This document shows positions 1 through 8,337 of a stretch of DNA of 22,534 nucleotides, piece by piece. Source of the DNA: JBAXLO01 sp037134755 (GTDB lineage: Bacteria > Bacteroidota > Bacteroidia > Bacteroidales > JACABE01); the NCBI GenBank assembly GCA_037134755.1, contig JBAXLO010000059.1:1-22534 (forward strand), in the 5' to 3' direction. Each line of letters starts with the position of its first letter. Within the stretch, counting starts at the first letter, position 1. The notes beneath the pieces are model-generated. The model saw only the letters and a list, made by a program, of their open reading frames with translations, made no database searches and was not told the DNA's origin. Position numbers and translations under genes: made by a program.

Positions 1-1842
1 ACTACCGTTTACGGTTATTACAAAGGCAAAGAAGAAGTTCTTCGCAGCGATGATAGATATACTCAGATTAATCTGTTGGCTAACTATGCTCCGGTAAAGA
101 CTTTCTATGTTAAAGTTGTTGATGCAACCCACAAACCTGTTAATAATGCTAAGGTAGAGTTTCAATTATATAATTATGCAGAGTTTTATCCTTTGGCTAA
201 GAAGTTTACATCTCCGAAAGGCATTACTTCCTTGCAAACAGGCTATGGAGATTTGCTTATCTGGGCTAATAAAGGCAACAATTATGGTTATCAAAAAGTA
301 ACTGTAGAGTCAACCGACACTGTGGTGGTGATTTTAAATAAGAAACCCGGTAAAGAATATACTGAAGAGTTGGATTTAACCCCTCCGGTTGTGCGTCAGG
401 TGGATGTGGTGGTTAACGAAAAGGATGCCCAGCTTAATAGTGAGCGCTTAAAGCAAGAAGATAAGATGCGCCACGACTATGAAGCTACTTTTATTGATTC
501 AGTTAAAGCTTTTCATATTGCAAATGATCTTGGTTTAGACAAAAATAAGACTTGGAATGTCCTTCATAAGAGCAGAGGCAACTGGCAAACGATTGTTGAC
601 TTCATTTCTAATCCTAATTCAAGTAAGAATAAAGTTTTATGCCTGCCTTTACTGGAAAATATCTCTGAAAAAGATCTTCATGATGTAACTTTAGATGTTT
701 TATTAGACCATTTAAATAATTCTATGTTATTAACTATTAATGATCCGGATATGTATGCCAAATATGTGATGAATCCTCGCATCGGCGACGAGATGATTAA
801 GCCTTATAAAGCATATTTTCAGAATAAATTAGGTGCAAATAACTTTAAAGACGCTAATCAGGTTGTTCAATGGATTAAAACTAACATAAAAGTTGATGCA
901 AAAGCCAACTACTATCGCGTTCCTATTACTCCCAAGGGTGTTTATGATTTAAAAGTTGGTGATGCTGCTTCACGCGATATGCTTTTTGTTGCAATATGCA
1001 GGAGTTTTGGTATTTGTGCAAGGCTTGAACCTGCTACTAAAGTGCCTCAATACTACGCATGGAATGGTTGGAAGACTATAGTGTTTGAAAAGCAAGTTAC
1101 TAAAGAGATTCCTAAAGCTACTTTAACTTTAGAAAACAATCCTGCGAATGGAAATATTACACCAGAGTATTCAACTCATTATAGTATTGAGAAATTTAAT
1201 GATGGCAAGTACAATACTTTGGATTATGAAGAAGATGCTCACCTAAAAACCTTCCCTTGCATGCTAAATGTAGATGCCGGAGATTATATGATGGTTACCG
1301 GCAATCGTTTACCTGATGGAACTGTTATGGCAATGCTTAAATTCTTTAAGTTGTTACCTGATCAGAAGATGAATCTTAGTATTACTTTACGTAAATCAAA
1401 AGCAGAGCATAAAATAATAGGTAAATTAAGCGCTGATTATAGTTTTATTGATGTTAAAACTAATAAAACTGTTACAATTAATGATATTAATAACAAAAAG
1501 AACACTATACTTCTCTGGGTTGAAGTTGATAAAGAGCCTACACGTCATGCAGTGCTTGACATTGCTAAGCTTAAAGCTAACTTTGATAAGTGGGATGGTA
1601 ACTTTGCTGCTATCTTTAATAAGAATACACAACCTGATGTGGCTAAATTGAATGGTTTACCTCAGCAGACAGCTTATTTTATTGATAAAAATGATGTTTT
1701 AAAAGAGATTGAGAAGACAACTAATCAAAAGTTAAGTAATAACCTCCCTGTTTTTGTTGTGTTAAACGAAAAAGGAGAGATAATTTATCTTTCAAATGGT
1801 TATAAGATAGGTGCAGGAGAGATGTTATTGAAATTGTTCTAG
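1..1842 (+). CDS. Transglutaminase-fold protein, 3' part of a larger gene
   Basis: The reading frame is open from the first base, so the gene starts before the window; the TTG at 76 is not a credible start. The visible 613 residues begin with an Ig/carboxypeptidase-regulatory-like beta domain (about residues 30-105). A helical region follows, then a transglutaminase-like core near 295-355 and a C-terminal segment resembling a thioredoxin-like fold (about 515-613, ending VVLNEKGEIIYLSNGYKIG). The core has the family's LFVAICRSFGICARLEP helix. The catalytic Cys, expected six residues before this LFVA, is Ala322, and no convincing His/Asp pair follows, so transglutaminase or protease activity is doubtful. 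Large Bacteroidota proteins of this type are usually exported, but the signal peptide would lie outside the window. The exact role is unknown. The gene ends at a terminator shared with the convergent fucosidase gene. Confidence 0.8.
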   Translation, partial: TTVYGYYKGKEEVLRSDDRYTQINLLANYAPVKTFYVKVVDATHKPVNNAKVEFQLYNYAEFYPLAKKFTSPKGITSLQTGYGDLLIWANKGNNYGYQKVTVESTDTVVVILNKKPGKEYTEELDLTPPVVRQVDVVVNEKDAQLNSERLKQEDKMRHDYEATFIDSVKAFHIANDLGLDKNKTWNVLHKSRGNWQTIVDFISNPNSSKNKVLCLPLLENISEKDLHDVTLDVLLDHLNNSMLLTINDPDMYAKYVMNPRIGDEMIKPYKAYFQNKLGANNFKDANQVVQWIKTNIKVDAKANYYRVPITPKGVYDLKVGDAASRDMLFVAICRSFGICARLEPATKVPQYYAWNGWKTIVFEKQVTKEIPKATLTLENNPANGNITPEYSTHYSIEKFNDGKYNTLDYEEDAHLKTFPCMLNVDAGDYMMVTGNRLPDGTVMAMLKFFKLLPDQKMNLSITLRKSKAEHKIIGKLSADYSFIDVKTNKTVTINDINNKKNTILLWVEVDKEPTRHAVLDIAKLKANFDKWDGNFAAIFNKNTQPDVAKLNGLPQQTAYFIDKNDVLKEIEKTTNQKLSNNLPVFVVLNEKGEIIYLSNGYKIGAGEMLLKLF

Positions 1843-1865
1843 TATTATTTCAACAATATAGATAA

Positions 1866-1897
1866 AAAAAGAGTCCCGATTATTCAGGACTCTTTTT
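1866..1897. terminator. Bidirectional intrinsic terminator
   Basis: An 11-bp perfect stem (1866-1876 with 1887-1897, GAGTCC/GGACTC extended by A5/T5) closes a 10-nt loop. The A-run on one side and T-run on the other give a U-tract in both directions. It sits between two convergent genes and can serve both. Confidence 0.9.
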
Positions 1898-1905
1898 TAT
1901 TGTGA

Positions 1906-3981
1906 TTAATCAACTGTTATTTCGCTGATAAATACCCAAGCTTTACCACCTGCACCTGCATGACCTTCAGGACAAGTTCTTCGGTTCTTTGCTTTAAAGC
2001 GAACATAGCGAGCATTAAACTTTTCTATATCTTGTTTAAATGTATTCACTCCCTTTTGTTCTTTCCAATTATTAGTATCAAACTTCTTTACAGTAAGTTC
2101 TTTGAATTTAAGACCATCTTCTGAGCCTTCAATTATAATTTCTAATGGGTCAAAGATCCATGACCTTATTTCAGCAAGATAATTAATACCAACATTATGA
2201 ATTGTTGTTACTTTACCTAAATCAACAATAGCTGTGAAATCAGTGCCTTCGAAACCTAACCATGTTTTATCCTGAACGTTCTTTGAGCCATAGATATCAT
2301 CTGTTAAACTTGCTGCTCCATTGGCTTTATACTTGTCACTTGGTTCGTTATCAAGCTTAACTTTGCAACCAAAAGACAAAGGAATCTTAATCTTTATTGT
2401 TTCACCAATCTTATCTTTTCCATAAAAGGCAATGGCTTTGAATTGTGATTGTTTCTTAGTTGTTAATGATTTATTGAAAACCGGTGACTTTATAGTTGGC
2501 CCTGTTCCATCTAAAGTATAATGTACTTTTAAGTTATTATTAGCTATTTTAGATTTAAGTTCTATTGTAAGATTATCTGTAGCAACATCATACTTATATG
2601 TAAAATCAGGTGCTTCAACAATCATTGGCTTTCCTTTAATCTCTAACACAACTACTGAATTAATTGCATCAGGAGCTTTATCAGGCAAAGGTATTTTTAA
2701 TGTCAATCCATTCTTAGTGTATGCAATAGCTTTCTTATTTGGATCAGATAAGAGGTATGCTTTTATAGGTTCATTAATAAGATTATCAATAACAAGGCTT
2801 TTGCTTTCAGGCCAATTGAAAAGATGGAGATACAAACGAGTTCCGCCAGTTATCTCTTTTTGAGTACATTTGCCCCATGTTGATTTATTAAAAGGACTTG
2901 CTTTTGTTCCATATATTGACTCGCTATTAACCTTCATCCAATCACCTATTTCCTTAAGTCTTTCGATACTTTCTGGAGGAAATACACCTTCGGAAGTTGG
3001 GCCAACATTTAATAAGTAATTACCTCCTTTTGAAGCGACATCCACAAGGTTATACAAAAGATCTCTTGTTGATTTCCAATTCTTATCATACTTATTATAA
3101 CCCCAATGATCGTTCATAGTCATACATGTTTCCCAATCAAGGCCTGGCATTCCGGTTTCAGGAATCTCTTGTTCGGGGGTACCATAATCGCCTAGCGCTT
3201 CTATATTTGTGCTTAGCCCACCCATTCCATCACGGTAAGTATCAATACGATTGTTAATGATAAGATCAGGTTTCATTGTCCTTAAATAGGCATATAATTC
3301 CTGTGCATATTTGTGTGTCCATGTAGATTCCCATTCGCCATCAAACCAGAGGATACTGATATCGCCATAATTATTAAGTATTTCTTTTAGTTCGTTTTTA
3401 AGATACGCAAAGTACCTATCATAACTATCTGCACTTGTAGCGCTCATTGTAGTTTCCCAATCGCGATGAGGAAGATAATCAGGGTGATGCCAGTCCATGA
3501 TTGAATGATACCAACATATCTTCATCCCTTGTTTGCGACAAGCATCTGCAAGCTCTTTAAGGATATCGCGCTTAAAAGGAGAGTGCATCACATTGAAATC
3601 AGTGTACTGTGTATTGAACAAACAAAAACCGTCATGATGCTTGGATGTCAATACAATGTACTTCATTCCTGCATTTTTCGCATACGTCACCCATTGATTG
3701 GCATCAAACTTAACGGGATTAAATTGAGTAAGCAGCTTTTCGTATTCTAATACAGGTATATGTGCAGTTTCTCTTATCCATTCGGCATGGTTTTTCTCCT
3801 CGCCCCATTGTCCGGCAGGCACTGAGTATAAACCCCAATGGATAAACATTCCGAAACGTGCGTCACGCCACCATTCCATGCGTTTATTCTTATCATCTTT
3901 TACTTTTTTATCTGTTTGTGCATAAGTTGTCGATAAACAAATTAACACAATCATTACCAATAGAATGTTTTTAATTTTCAT
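1906..3981 (-). CDS. Secreted alpha-L-fucosidase, GH29 family
   Basis: The product (691 aa) hydrolyses terminal alpha-L-fucosyl residues with retention, acting in the periplasm or at the cell surface. A signal peptide (about 1-22, ending TTYAQ) is followed by the GH29 barrel. It carries the RFGMFIHWGLYSVPAGQW strand near 42-59, the HHDGF motif (115-119) and the nucleophile motif ILWFDGEW with Asp214. After the barrel come a GH29 C-terminal beta domain, a short chitobiase-like beta domain (about 500-550) and an F5/8 type C (CBM32-like) discoidin domain at the C-terminus. I place the start at the ATG at 3981, not the in-frame ATG at 4044. The 21-residue extension would add a poor second hydrophobic stretch, and a TAnnTTTG promoter (4009-4016) lies inside it. 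The gene is probably transcribed alone. Sugar-linkage specificity cannot be read from the sequence. Confidence 0.93.
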   Translation of the reverse strand: MKIKNILLVMIVLICLSTTYAQTDKKVKDDKNKRMEWWRDARFGMFIHWGLYSVPAGQWGEEKNHAEWIRETAHIPVLEYEKLLTQFNPVKFDANQWVTYAKNAGMKYIVLTSKHHDGFCLFNTQYTDFNVMHSPFKRDILKELADACRKQGMKICWYHSIMDWHHPDYLPHRDWETTMSATSADSYDRYFAYLKNELKEILNNYGDISILWFDGEWESTWTHKYAQELYAYLRTMKPDLIINNRIDTYRDGMGGLSTNIEALGDYGTPEQEIPETGMPGLDWETCMTMNDHWGYNKYDKNWKSTRDLLYNLVDVASKGGNYLLNVGPTSEGVFPPESIERLKEIGDWMKVNSESIYGTKASPFNKSTWGKCTQKEITGGTRLYLHLFNWPESKSLVIDNLINEPIKAYLLSDPNKKAIAYTKNGLTLKIPLPDKAPDAINSVVVLEIKGKPMIVEAPDFTYKYDVATDNLTIELKSKIANNNLKVHYTLDGTGPTIKSPVFNKSLTTKKQSQFKAIAFYGKDKIGETIKIKIPLSFGCKVKLDNEPSDKYKANGAASLTDDIYGSKNVQDKTWLGFEGTDFTAIVDLGKVTTIHNVGINYLAEIRSWIFDPLEIIIEGSEDGLKFKELTVKKFDTNNWKEQKGVNTFKQDIEKFNARYVRFKAKNRRTCPEGHAGAGGKAWVFISEITVD

Positions 3982-4008
3982 TGTTATTGTTTTTATTATT
4001 ATAATTGA

Positions 4009-4016
4009 CAAAGATA
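4009..4016 (-). promoter_or_regulatory. Bacteroidota -7 promoter element for the fucosidase gene
   Basis: The minus strand reads TATCTTTG, a perfect match to TAnnTTTG, 27 nt before the chosen ATG at 3981. I see no clear -33 TTG. Its position excludes the longer upstream start. Confidence 0.65.
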
Positions 4017-4105
4017 CTAAAAAGAATAATGTAATGCATAACAATATCTATTTTATTTAATTAAAGATACTATTAACTTAGCTCTTACGACTTGTGGTAG
4101 CAAAA

Positions 4106-4119
4106 GCTTCGCGCAAAGC
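4106..4119 (-). terminator. Possible weak terminator hairpin after the small membrane gene
   Basis: On the minus strand GCTTTGCGCGAAGC can fold into a 4-5 bp stem followed by a short TTTT run, 25 nt after the stop codon of the 68-residue membrane protein. The stem is short, so this is tentative. Confidence 0.25.
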
Positions 4120-4143
4120 GTTATAATAAAAATTAATAAGAAA

Positions 4144-4350
4144 TTACTTATTCTCTTTTTTCATTTTAACGATCCAAATATAAACCGACCATACAACTGT
4201 GATGGCAAAAACTAGTAAAATAGGCATATAATAGTTGTGGATAATGCTATGGAAAACAGAGCCGATAACTATGTAAATGGTGGCTATTGCGAGCTTTAAC
4301 GGGATCAACTCTGCGTTGGTCCATGTTGTTTTCATTTTAAAGAAGTTCAT
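4144..4350 (-). CDS. Small two-helix membrane protein, unknown function
   Basis: The 68-residue product has two hydrophobic segments, about 15-34 (IPLKLAIATIYIVIGSVF) and 42-61 (MPILLVFAITVVWSVYIWIV). They are joined by a short polar turn with two His residues, and the C-terminus is lysine-rich (KMKKENK), suggesting a cytoplasmic tail under the positive-inside rule. Either the ATG at 4350 or Met6 at 4335 could be the start; no ribosome site separates them. A perfect TATCTTTG promoter lies 36 nt upstream, which supports a real gene. I recognise no named family. Similar short two-helix proteins are scattered singly in Bacteroidota genomes. Confidence 0.7.
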   Translation of the reverse strand: MNFFKMKTTWTNAELIPLKLAIATIYIVIGSVFHSIIHNYYMPILLVFAITVVWSVYIWIVKMKKENK

Positions 4351-4386
4351 GATTTAATGATTTAATTTTGTTGTTAATAATAGGTA

Positions 4387-4394
4387 CAAAGATA
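4387..4394 (-). promoter_or_regulatory. Bacteroidota -7 promoter element for the small membrane gene
   Basis: The minus strand reads TATCTTTG followed by TACC, a perfect TAnnTTTG match 36 nt before the ATG at 4350. No clear -33 TTG is visible at the usual distance. Confidence 0.6.
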
Positions 4395-4615
4395 CGAAAA
4401 AAGGAAGGATAGTTCATATTTTATTACATTTATTTATTAGCAAATTATTGTCGTTATCCTACAAAAATATTTCCTCTTGCAAAACCTTGTATCAACATAC
4501 AAAGAGTAATACTACTTGTGACAAATGACTAAAATATTTAACAAACATGTAGTTTTATTTTACTAATAGCCTCTTAACAAAACAAACTTCAAATTTCTAA
4601 CTCCAAACTTTTTCT

Positions 4616-4623
4616 TACCTTTG
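4616..4623 (+). promoter_or_regulatory. Bacteroidota -7 promoter element for the purD operon
   Basis: TACCTTTG matches TAnnTTTG exactly, 15 nt before the purD ATG, so the leader would be only about 10 nt. The TTG inside this element is in frame with purD but belongs to the promoter and is not a start codon. I see no purine riboswitch in the 265 bp upstream. Confidence 0.7.
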
Positions 4624-4638
4624 CACAAAAATTACACA

Positions 4639-5919
4639 ATGAATATTTTACTTTTAGGTTCGGGTGGCAGGGAAAACGCTCTTGCTTGGAAAATCTCTCA
4701 AAGCAATCAAATAGAGAAGCTTTATATAGCACCTGGGAATGCCGGTACTGCATTGTACGGCACCAATGTTAACATAGATAATCTTAATTTTGATGAGATA
4801 AAGCAATTTGTTATTGATGAGAATATTGATATGTTAGTAGTGGGTCCCGAAATTCCTTTAGTTGAAGGTATTCATGATTACTTTTTGAATGATGAAGCTA
4901 TAAAGCATATTCCTGTAATAGGTCCTCAGAAAGAAGCTGCTATGTTGGAAGGCAGCAAAGACTTTGCTAAAGCCTTTATGATGCGTCATAATATTCCTAC
5001 TGCTGCTTATAAAACTTTTACAAAAGATACTATAAGTGATGGCATTGTATTTATCAATACTTTAAAGGCTCCTTATGTATTAAAGGCTGATGGACTTGCC
5101 GCCGGCAAAGGTGTAATTATTACGGAGTCTTCTGCTGAAGCAATTGTGACCTTAAATAGTATGTTAGCCGACGAAATGTTTGGCAAAGCATCTTCAAGTG
5201 TTGTGATAGAAGAGTATTTGCACGGTATAGAGCTTTCTGTTTTTGTTGCTACTGATGGCAATTCCTACAAAGTGCTTCCTGTTGCTAAAGATTATAAGAG
5301 AATTGGAGAAGGTGATAGCGGTCCTAATACCGGTGGTATGGGTTCGGTGTCGCATGTGCCTTTTGCTGATGCTGCTTTTATGAAAAAGGTTGAAAAACGT
5401 GTTATTATTCCAACAGTTGAAGGTTTAAAGAATGACAATATCCTTTACAAAGGTTTTATTTTTATTGGCTTGATGAATGTTGGAGGCGATCCTTTTGTTA
5501 TTGAATACAATGCTCGTCTTGGTGATCCTGAAACCGAATCCGTTATCCCAAGAATTAAGAGTGATATCATTGATATATTTAAAGGAATTGCCAATAACAA
5601 TCTTCACGAAACAAAATTGGAAATTGATGATAGGTATGCAGCTTGCGTTATGATGGTTGCCAATGGTTATCCGGGTAATTATGCTAAAGGTGATGTTATT
5701 TCTAATCTTGATTTAGTTAAAGACAGTCTTGTGTTCCATGCAGGCACTAAGTATGATAGCGATGGGAATATTGTTACCAATGGTGGCAGAGTTATAGCCG
5801 TTACTTCTTTTGGCGACACTATTGAAAGTGCTTTAAAGAAGTCTTATGAAAGCGTTAATATTATTGATTATAGAGGCAAGTATTACAGAAAAGATATAGG
5901 TAAAGACCTTCTTAAATAA
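4639..5919 (+). CDS. purD: Phosphoribosylamine--glycine ligase (GARS)
   Basis: This enzyme catalyses the ATP-dependent joining of glycine to 5-phosphoribosylamine, the second step of de novo purine synthesis, in the cytoplasm. The 426 residues match the normal length of bacterial single-domain GARS. The N-terminal domain opens with LLLGSGGREN (residues 4-13). The ATP-grasp region has the loop KADGLAAGKG (149-158) and the metal/ATP-binding segment NARLGDPETE (291-300), followed by the C-terminal beta domain. The ATG at 4639 gives the canonical N-terminus and follows the promoter at 4616. The gene leads a same-strand run with an EamA permease (24-nt gap) and yigZ. No other purine genes are in the window. 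Confidence 0.96.
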   Translation: MNILLLGSGGRENALAWKISQSNQIEKLYIAPGNAGTALYGTNVNIDNLNFDEIKQFVIDENIDMLVVGPEIPLVEGIHDYFLNDEAIKHIPVIGPQKEAAMLEGSKDFAKAFMMRHNIPTAAYKTFTKDTISDGIVFINTLKAPYVLKADGLAAGKGVIITESSAEAIVTLNSMLADEMFGKASSSVVIEEYLHGIELSVFVATDGNSYKVLPVAKDYKRIGEGDSGPNTGGMGSVSHVPFADAAFMKKVEKRVIIPTVEGLKNDNILYKGFIFIGLMNVGGDPFVIEYNARLGDPETESVIPRIKSDIIDIFKGIANNNLHETKLEIDDRYAACVMMVANGYPGNYAKGDVISNLDLVKDSLVFHAGTKYDSDGNIVTNGGRVIAVTSFGDTIESALKKSYESVNIIDYRGKYYRKDIGKDLLK

Positions 5920-5943
5920 CATTATATATCTAACACACCGTTT

Positions 5944-6801
5944 ATGCTTTATCTGATTCTTGCAATCATAACTTCGTCGTCTATCTTTGTGATATTTAAA
6001 TTATTTCCAAGATATAGGATACAATTATTGCAGGCAATCACTGTAAACTACATAACCGCGGCTTCCATGGGCTTCTTTATCGATAGAGCCAACTACCATT
6101 TCAACACACTATTGCAACAAGAATGGATGCCTTTTGCAATAATAATCGGAATCGTATTTATATTTACATTCCAACTGTTTGCATTCTCCTCACAAACGGC
6201 AGGAGTTGCAATTACCGCAGTATCTTCGAAAGTATCGGTAGTAATTCCGGTTTTAATTGGTGTTTTGCTTTATGCCAACGAAACCTTAAGTATCTTAAAA
6301 GTAGTCGGTTTGTTGCTTGCTATCCTTTCTTTCCTTTTGGTGTTTCATAATAATGCCAATATGAAAATCAATCCACGATTCATGTTCCTGCCTATAATCC
6401 TGTTCCTTGCAAATGGTTTTAACGATACCATAATGGCGTATTCTCAACGCAATCATGCGGGCGAAAGTACCATAGTTTTTATATCTTGTGTGTTTTTTAC
6501 TTCAATGATTATCGGCTTGGTTATGCTTATCATACGATTACTATTTTATAAAGAAAAGATATTGTTAAGAAACATCCTTGCCGGCATAATTTTAGGTATC
6601 TTCAACTTCTTATCCACCTATTACTTTTTCAAAGGTGTTGCGAAGATAGAAAGTGCAGTGTTCTTCCCAGTTTTAAACACCGGTATTGTAATTCTTTCTG
6701 CCCTTTCGGGGATACTTTTCTTTAAAGAGAAATTCAATCTAATCAATTGGATTGGAATTGTTACCGCAATAGTTACTATTATATTAATAGCAATTTCCTA
6801 A
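5944..6801 (+). CDS. EamA/DMT-superfamily permease
   Basis: This is an integral inner-membrane protein of 285 residues with about ten hydrophobic helices arranged as two five-helix repeats, as in drug/metabolite transporters. The first repeat ends near residue 140 after the helix LKVVGLLLAILSFLLVF. The second ends with the parallel helix FNLINWIGIVTAIVTIILIAI at the C-terminus. Both repeats have the typical acidic/Lys-rich loop before the last helix (ANETLSILK and FFKEKFNLI). The substrate cannot be predicted; family members export amino acids, metabolites or drugs. The gene lies 24 nt after purD and 11 nt before yigZ with no terminator between them, so it is probably co-transcribed. Confidence 0.88.
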   Translation: MLYLILAIITSSSIFVIFKLFPRYRIQLLQAITVNYITAASMGFFIDRANYHFNTLLQQEWMPFAIIIGIVFIFTFQLFAFSSQTAGVAITAVSSKVSVVIPVLIGVLLYANETLSILKVVGLLLAILSFLLVFHNNANMKINPRFMFLPIILFLANGFNDTIMAYSQRNHAGESTIVFISCVFFTSMIIGLVMLIIRLLFYKEKILLRNILAGIILGIFNFLSTYYFFKGVAKIESAVFFPVLNTGIVILSALSGILFFKEKFNLINWIGIVTAIVTIILIAIS

Positions 6802-6812
6802 AGCTTATTATT

Positions 6813-7427
6813 ATGATGTTTGAAGATACATATAAAACGATAACAAGCCGATCGGAAGGTGTATATAAGGAGAAAGGGAGTAAGTTTATAGCTGTTGCCC
6901 TCCCAGTTACTACCGAGGCGGAAGTAAAAGACCAGCTTGCCTTGTTGCGTAAGGAATATTTTGATGCACGTCATCATTGTTATGCTTATATTTTGGGATT
7001 TGATAAGTCAGCGTACCGTATTAATGATGATGGTGAGCCTTCCGGAACTGCCGGTCGTCCCATACATGGGCAATTGCTTTCTAAGGATTTAACAAATACG
7101 CTGGTTGTTGTCATTCGTTATTTTGGTGGAACTAAATTAGGTGTAAGTGGCTTAATTAATGCTTATAAGACTTCTACAAAGGAGGCTTTGGACAATGCAA
7201 ATATCATTACTAAAATAGTAGAAGACATTTATGAAATCCATTTCGATTATCTTCAGATGAATGATGTAATGAAGCTGCTGAAAGACGAGAATCTATCTCA
7301 ATTTAATCAACAGTTTGAAACATCTTGTTCACTTCAGTTTTCTGTACGTAAGAATGATAGCGATAAAATATATACTGCATTCACAAAGATATCTAATCTA
7401 AAAATAAAATACCTTCATACTCATTAA
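6813..7427 (+). CDS. yigZ: YigZ/IMPACT family protein (UPF0029)
   Basis: The 204-residue length equals the usual YigZ length. The N-terminal IMPACT domain shows EGVYKEKGSKF (15-25), ARHHCYAY (52-59), DDGEPSGTAGRPI (72-84) and RYFGGTKLG (102-110). The C-terminal part (about 135-200) fits the DUF1949 ferredoxin-like domain. The eukaryotic homologue IMPACT regulates Gcn2 by binding Gcn1. The bacterial role is not settled, and binding of nucleic acid or ribosomes has been proposed from structure. Start choice: the frame stays open back into the permease gene, but the paired ATG codons at 6813 and 6816 give the family N-terminus. It is the last gene of the purD operon; only a weak AT hairpin and a T-run follow the stop. 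Confidence 0.93.
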   Translation: MMFEDTYKTITSRSEGVYKEKGSKFIAVALPVTTEAEVKDQLALLRKEYFDARHHCYAYILGFDKSAYRINDDGEPSGTAGRPIHGQLLSKDLTNTLVVVIRYFGGTKLGVSGLINAYKTSTKEALDNANIITKIVEDIYEIHFDYLQMNDVMKLLKDENLSQFNQQFETSCSLQFSVRKNDSDKIYTAFTKISNLKIKYLHTH

Positions 7428-8337
7428 TTGAGCTTTAATTTTCTTTTTTATTATTATAATGTTTTTTTTGGTTATGATTTTTATTGTTTTTCTTTACTAA
7501 AGTAAAAAGAAGAGCAATAATTTTAAAAATAAAACAGCACTTATTTTATTAAATGATGTAGTTTTTTAATTCTTCATTTTATAATATTATTAAGAAGTTT
7601 ACTTATTTATAATATTATAATAAATCTAATAAAAAAACATATAAACATAAGTATAATAACACTTTTCATAATAATTCAAATCCTAATTATTTAAATTGTT
7701 TAAGGTATTTTACAATTTTAAAGCCAAAATAATGTATAGATTCTCCACTTATTTTTTAGAGGTACTATGCAAAACGTTTCCCGAGTTGGTACTTTGCAAA
7801 TGCAAGAGACTATCTCAGGAGAAAATGTAGGTAATTGTAAAAAATAAACTGCCATTTTTGAAATCATTATAAGCACTTGTAAAAAACATAATATTTAGGA
7901 AAGAGAAAATATCAGTTTAATATTTTTTAATTATTAGATTTAGGAAAAATTCTTCGATAGTACCGCCATAAAATATGTCGAGAACGTTAGTAAAAAGTTA
8001 TTGCCTTTTTTACTTATTATTATACTTAATTAAAGTTGTGAGAAGTTTGTTTTAATAAATATGATTTTATTAAAAACATATTTGTACCTAATTTCAATAT
8101 TTATTTCTAATTTATATTTTAAAAGTGTATTTAATTAATAAAAGATTAAATATGAATAAAAAAAGGATCTATTTTAAATACAAATCATCTCATTATTAAA
8201 AATAATTAGTAGTAAATAAAAGATTAACTACATTAATAATATTTATTTCCCCATTTAATGGAATTATTAAAGTAATTTTACAAAAAAATAAATTGTACTA
8301 AAATTTACTTTAACAAAATTAATTTAAAAAAAACATT
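7428..8337. other. Very AT-rich gene-free region
   Basis: About 910 bp consist largely of A/T runs and short poly-A/poly-T tracts, more AT-rich than the flanking genes. I see no gene longer than about 35 codons, no strong terminator and no tRNA. The only stretch of normal composition is about 7740-7830, which holds an imperfect 13-bp direct repeat and a 32-codon reading frame (listed separately). TAATTTTA at 8273-8280 is a one-mismatch promoter candidate for the following gene. Confidence 0.7.
7732..7830 (+). other. Short reading frame with an imperfect repeat, possible relic
   Basis: A 32-codon frame runs from ATG to TAG through the only normal-composition island in the AT-rich region. It contains GGTACTATGCAAA (7761-7773) and GGTACTTTGCAAA (7788-7800), a 13-bp direct repeat with one mismatch and a 27-bp spacing. 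In this frame it gives the repeated peptide VLCK. It has no promoter match and no recognisable family. It could be a decayed gene end, a mobile-element scar or chance. Confidence 0.2.

Noticed and set aside
4487..4502. TTGTAT/ATACAA hairpin upstream of purD as a riboswitch or attenuator
   Set aside because: It is a 6-bp AT-rich stem more than 110 bp before the purD promoter, so it is not in the leader transcript.
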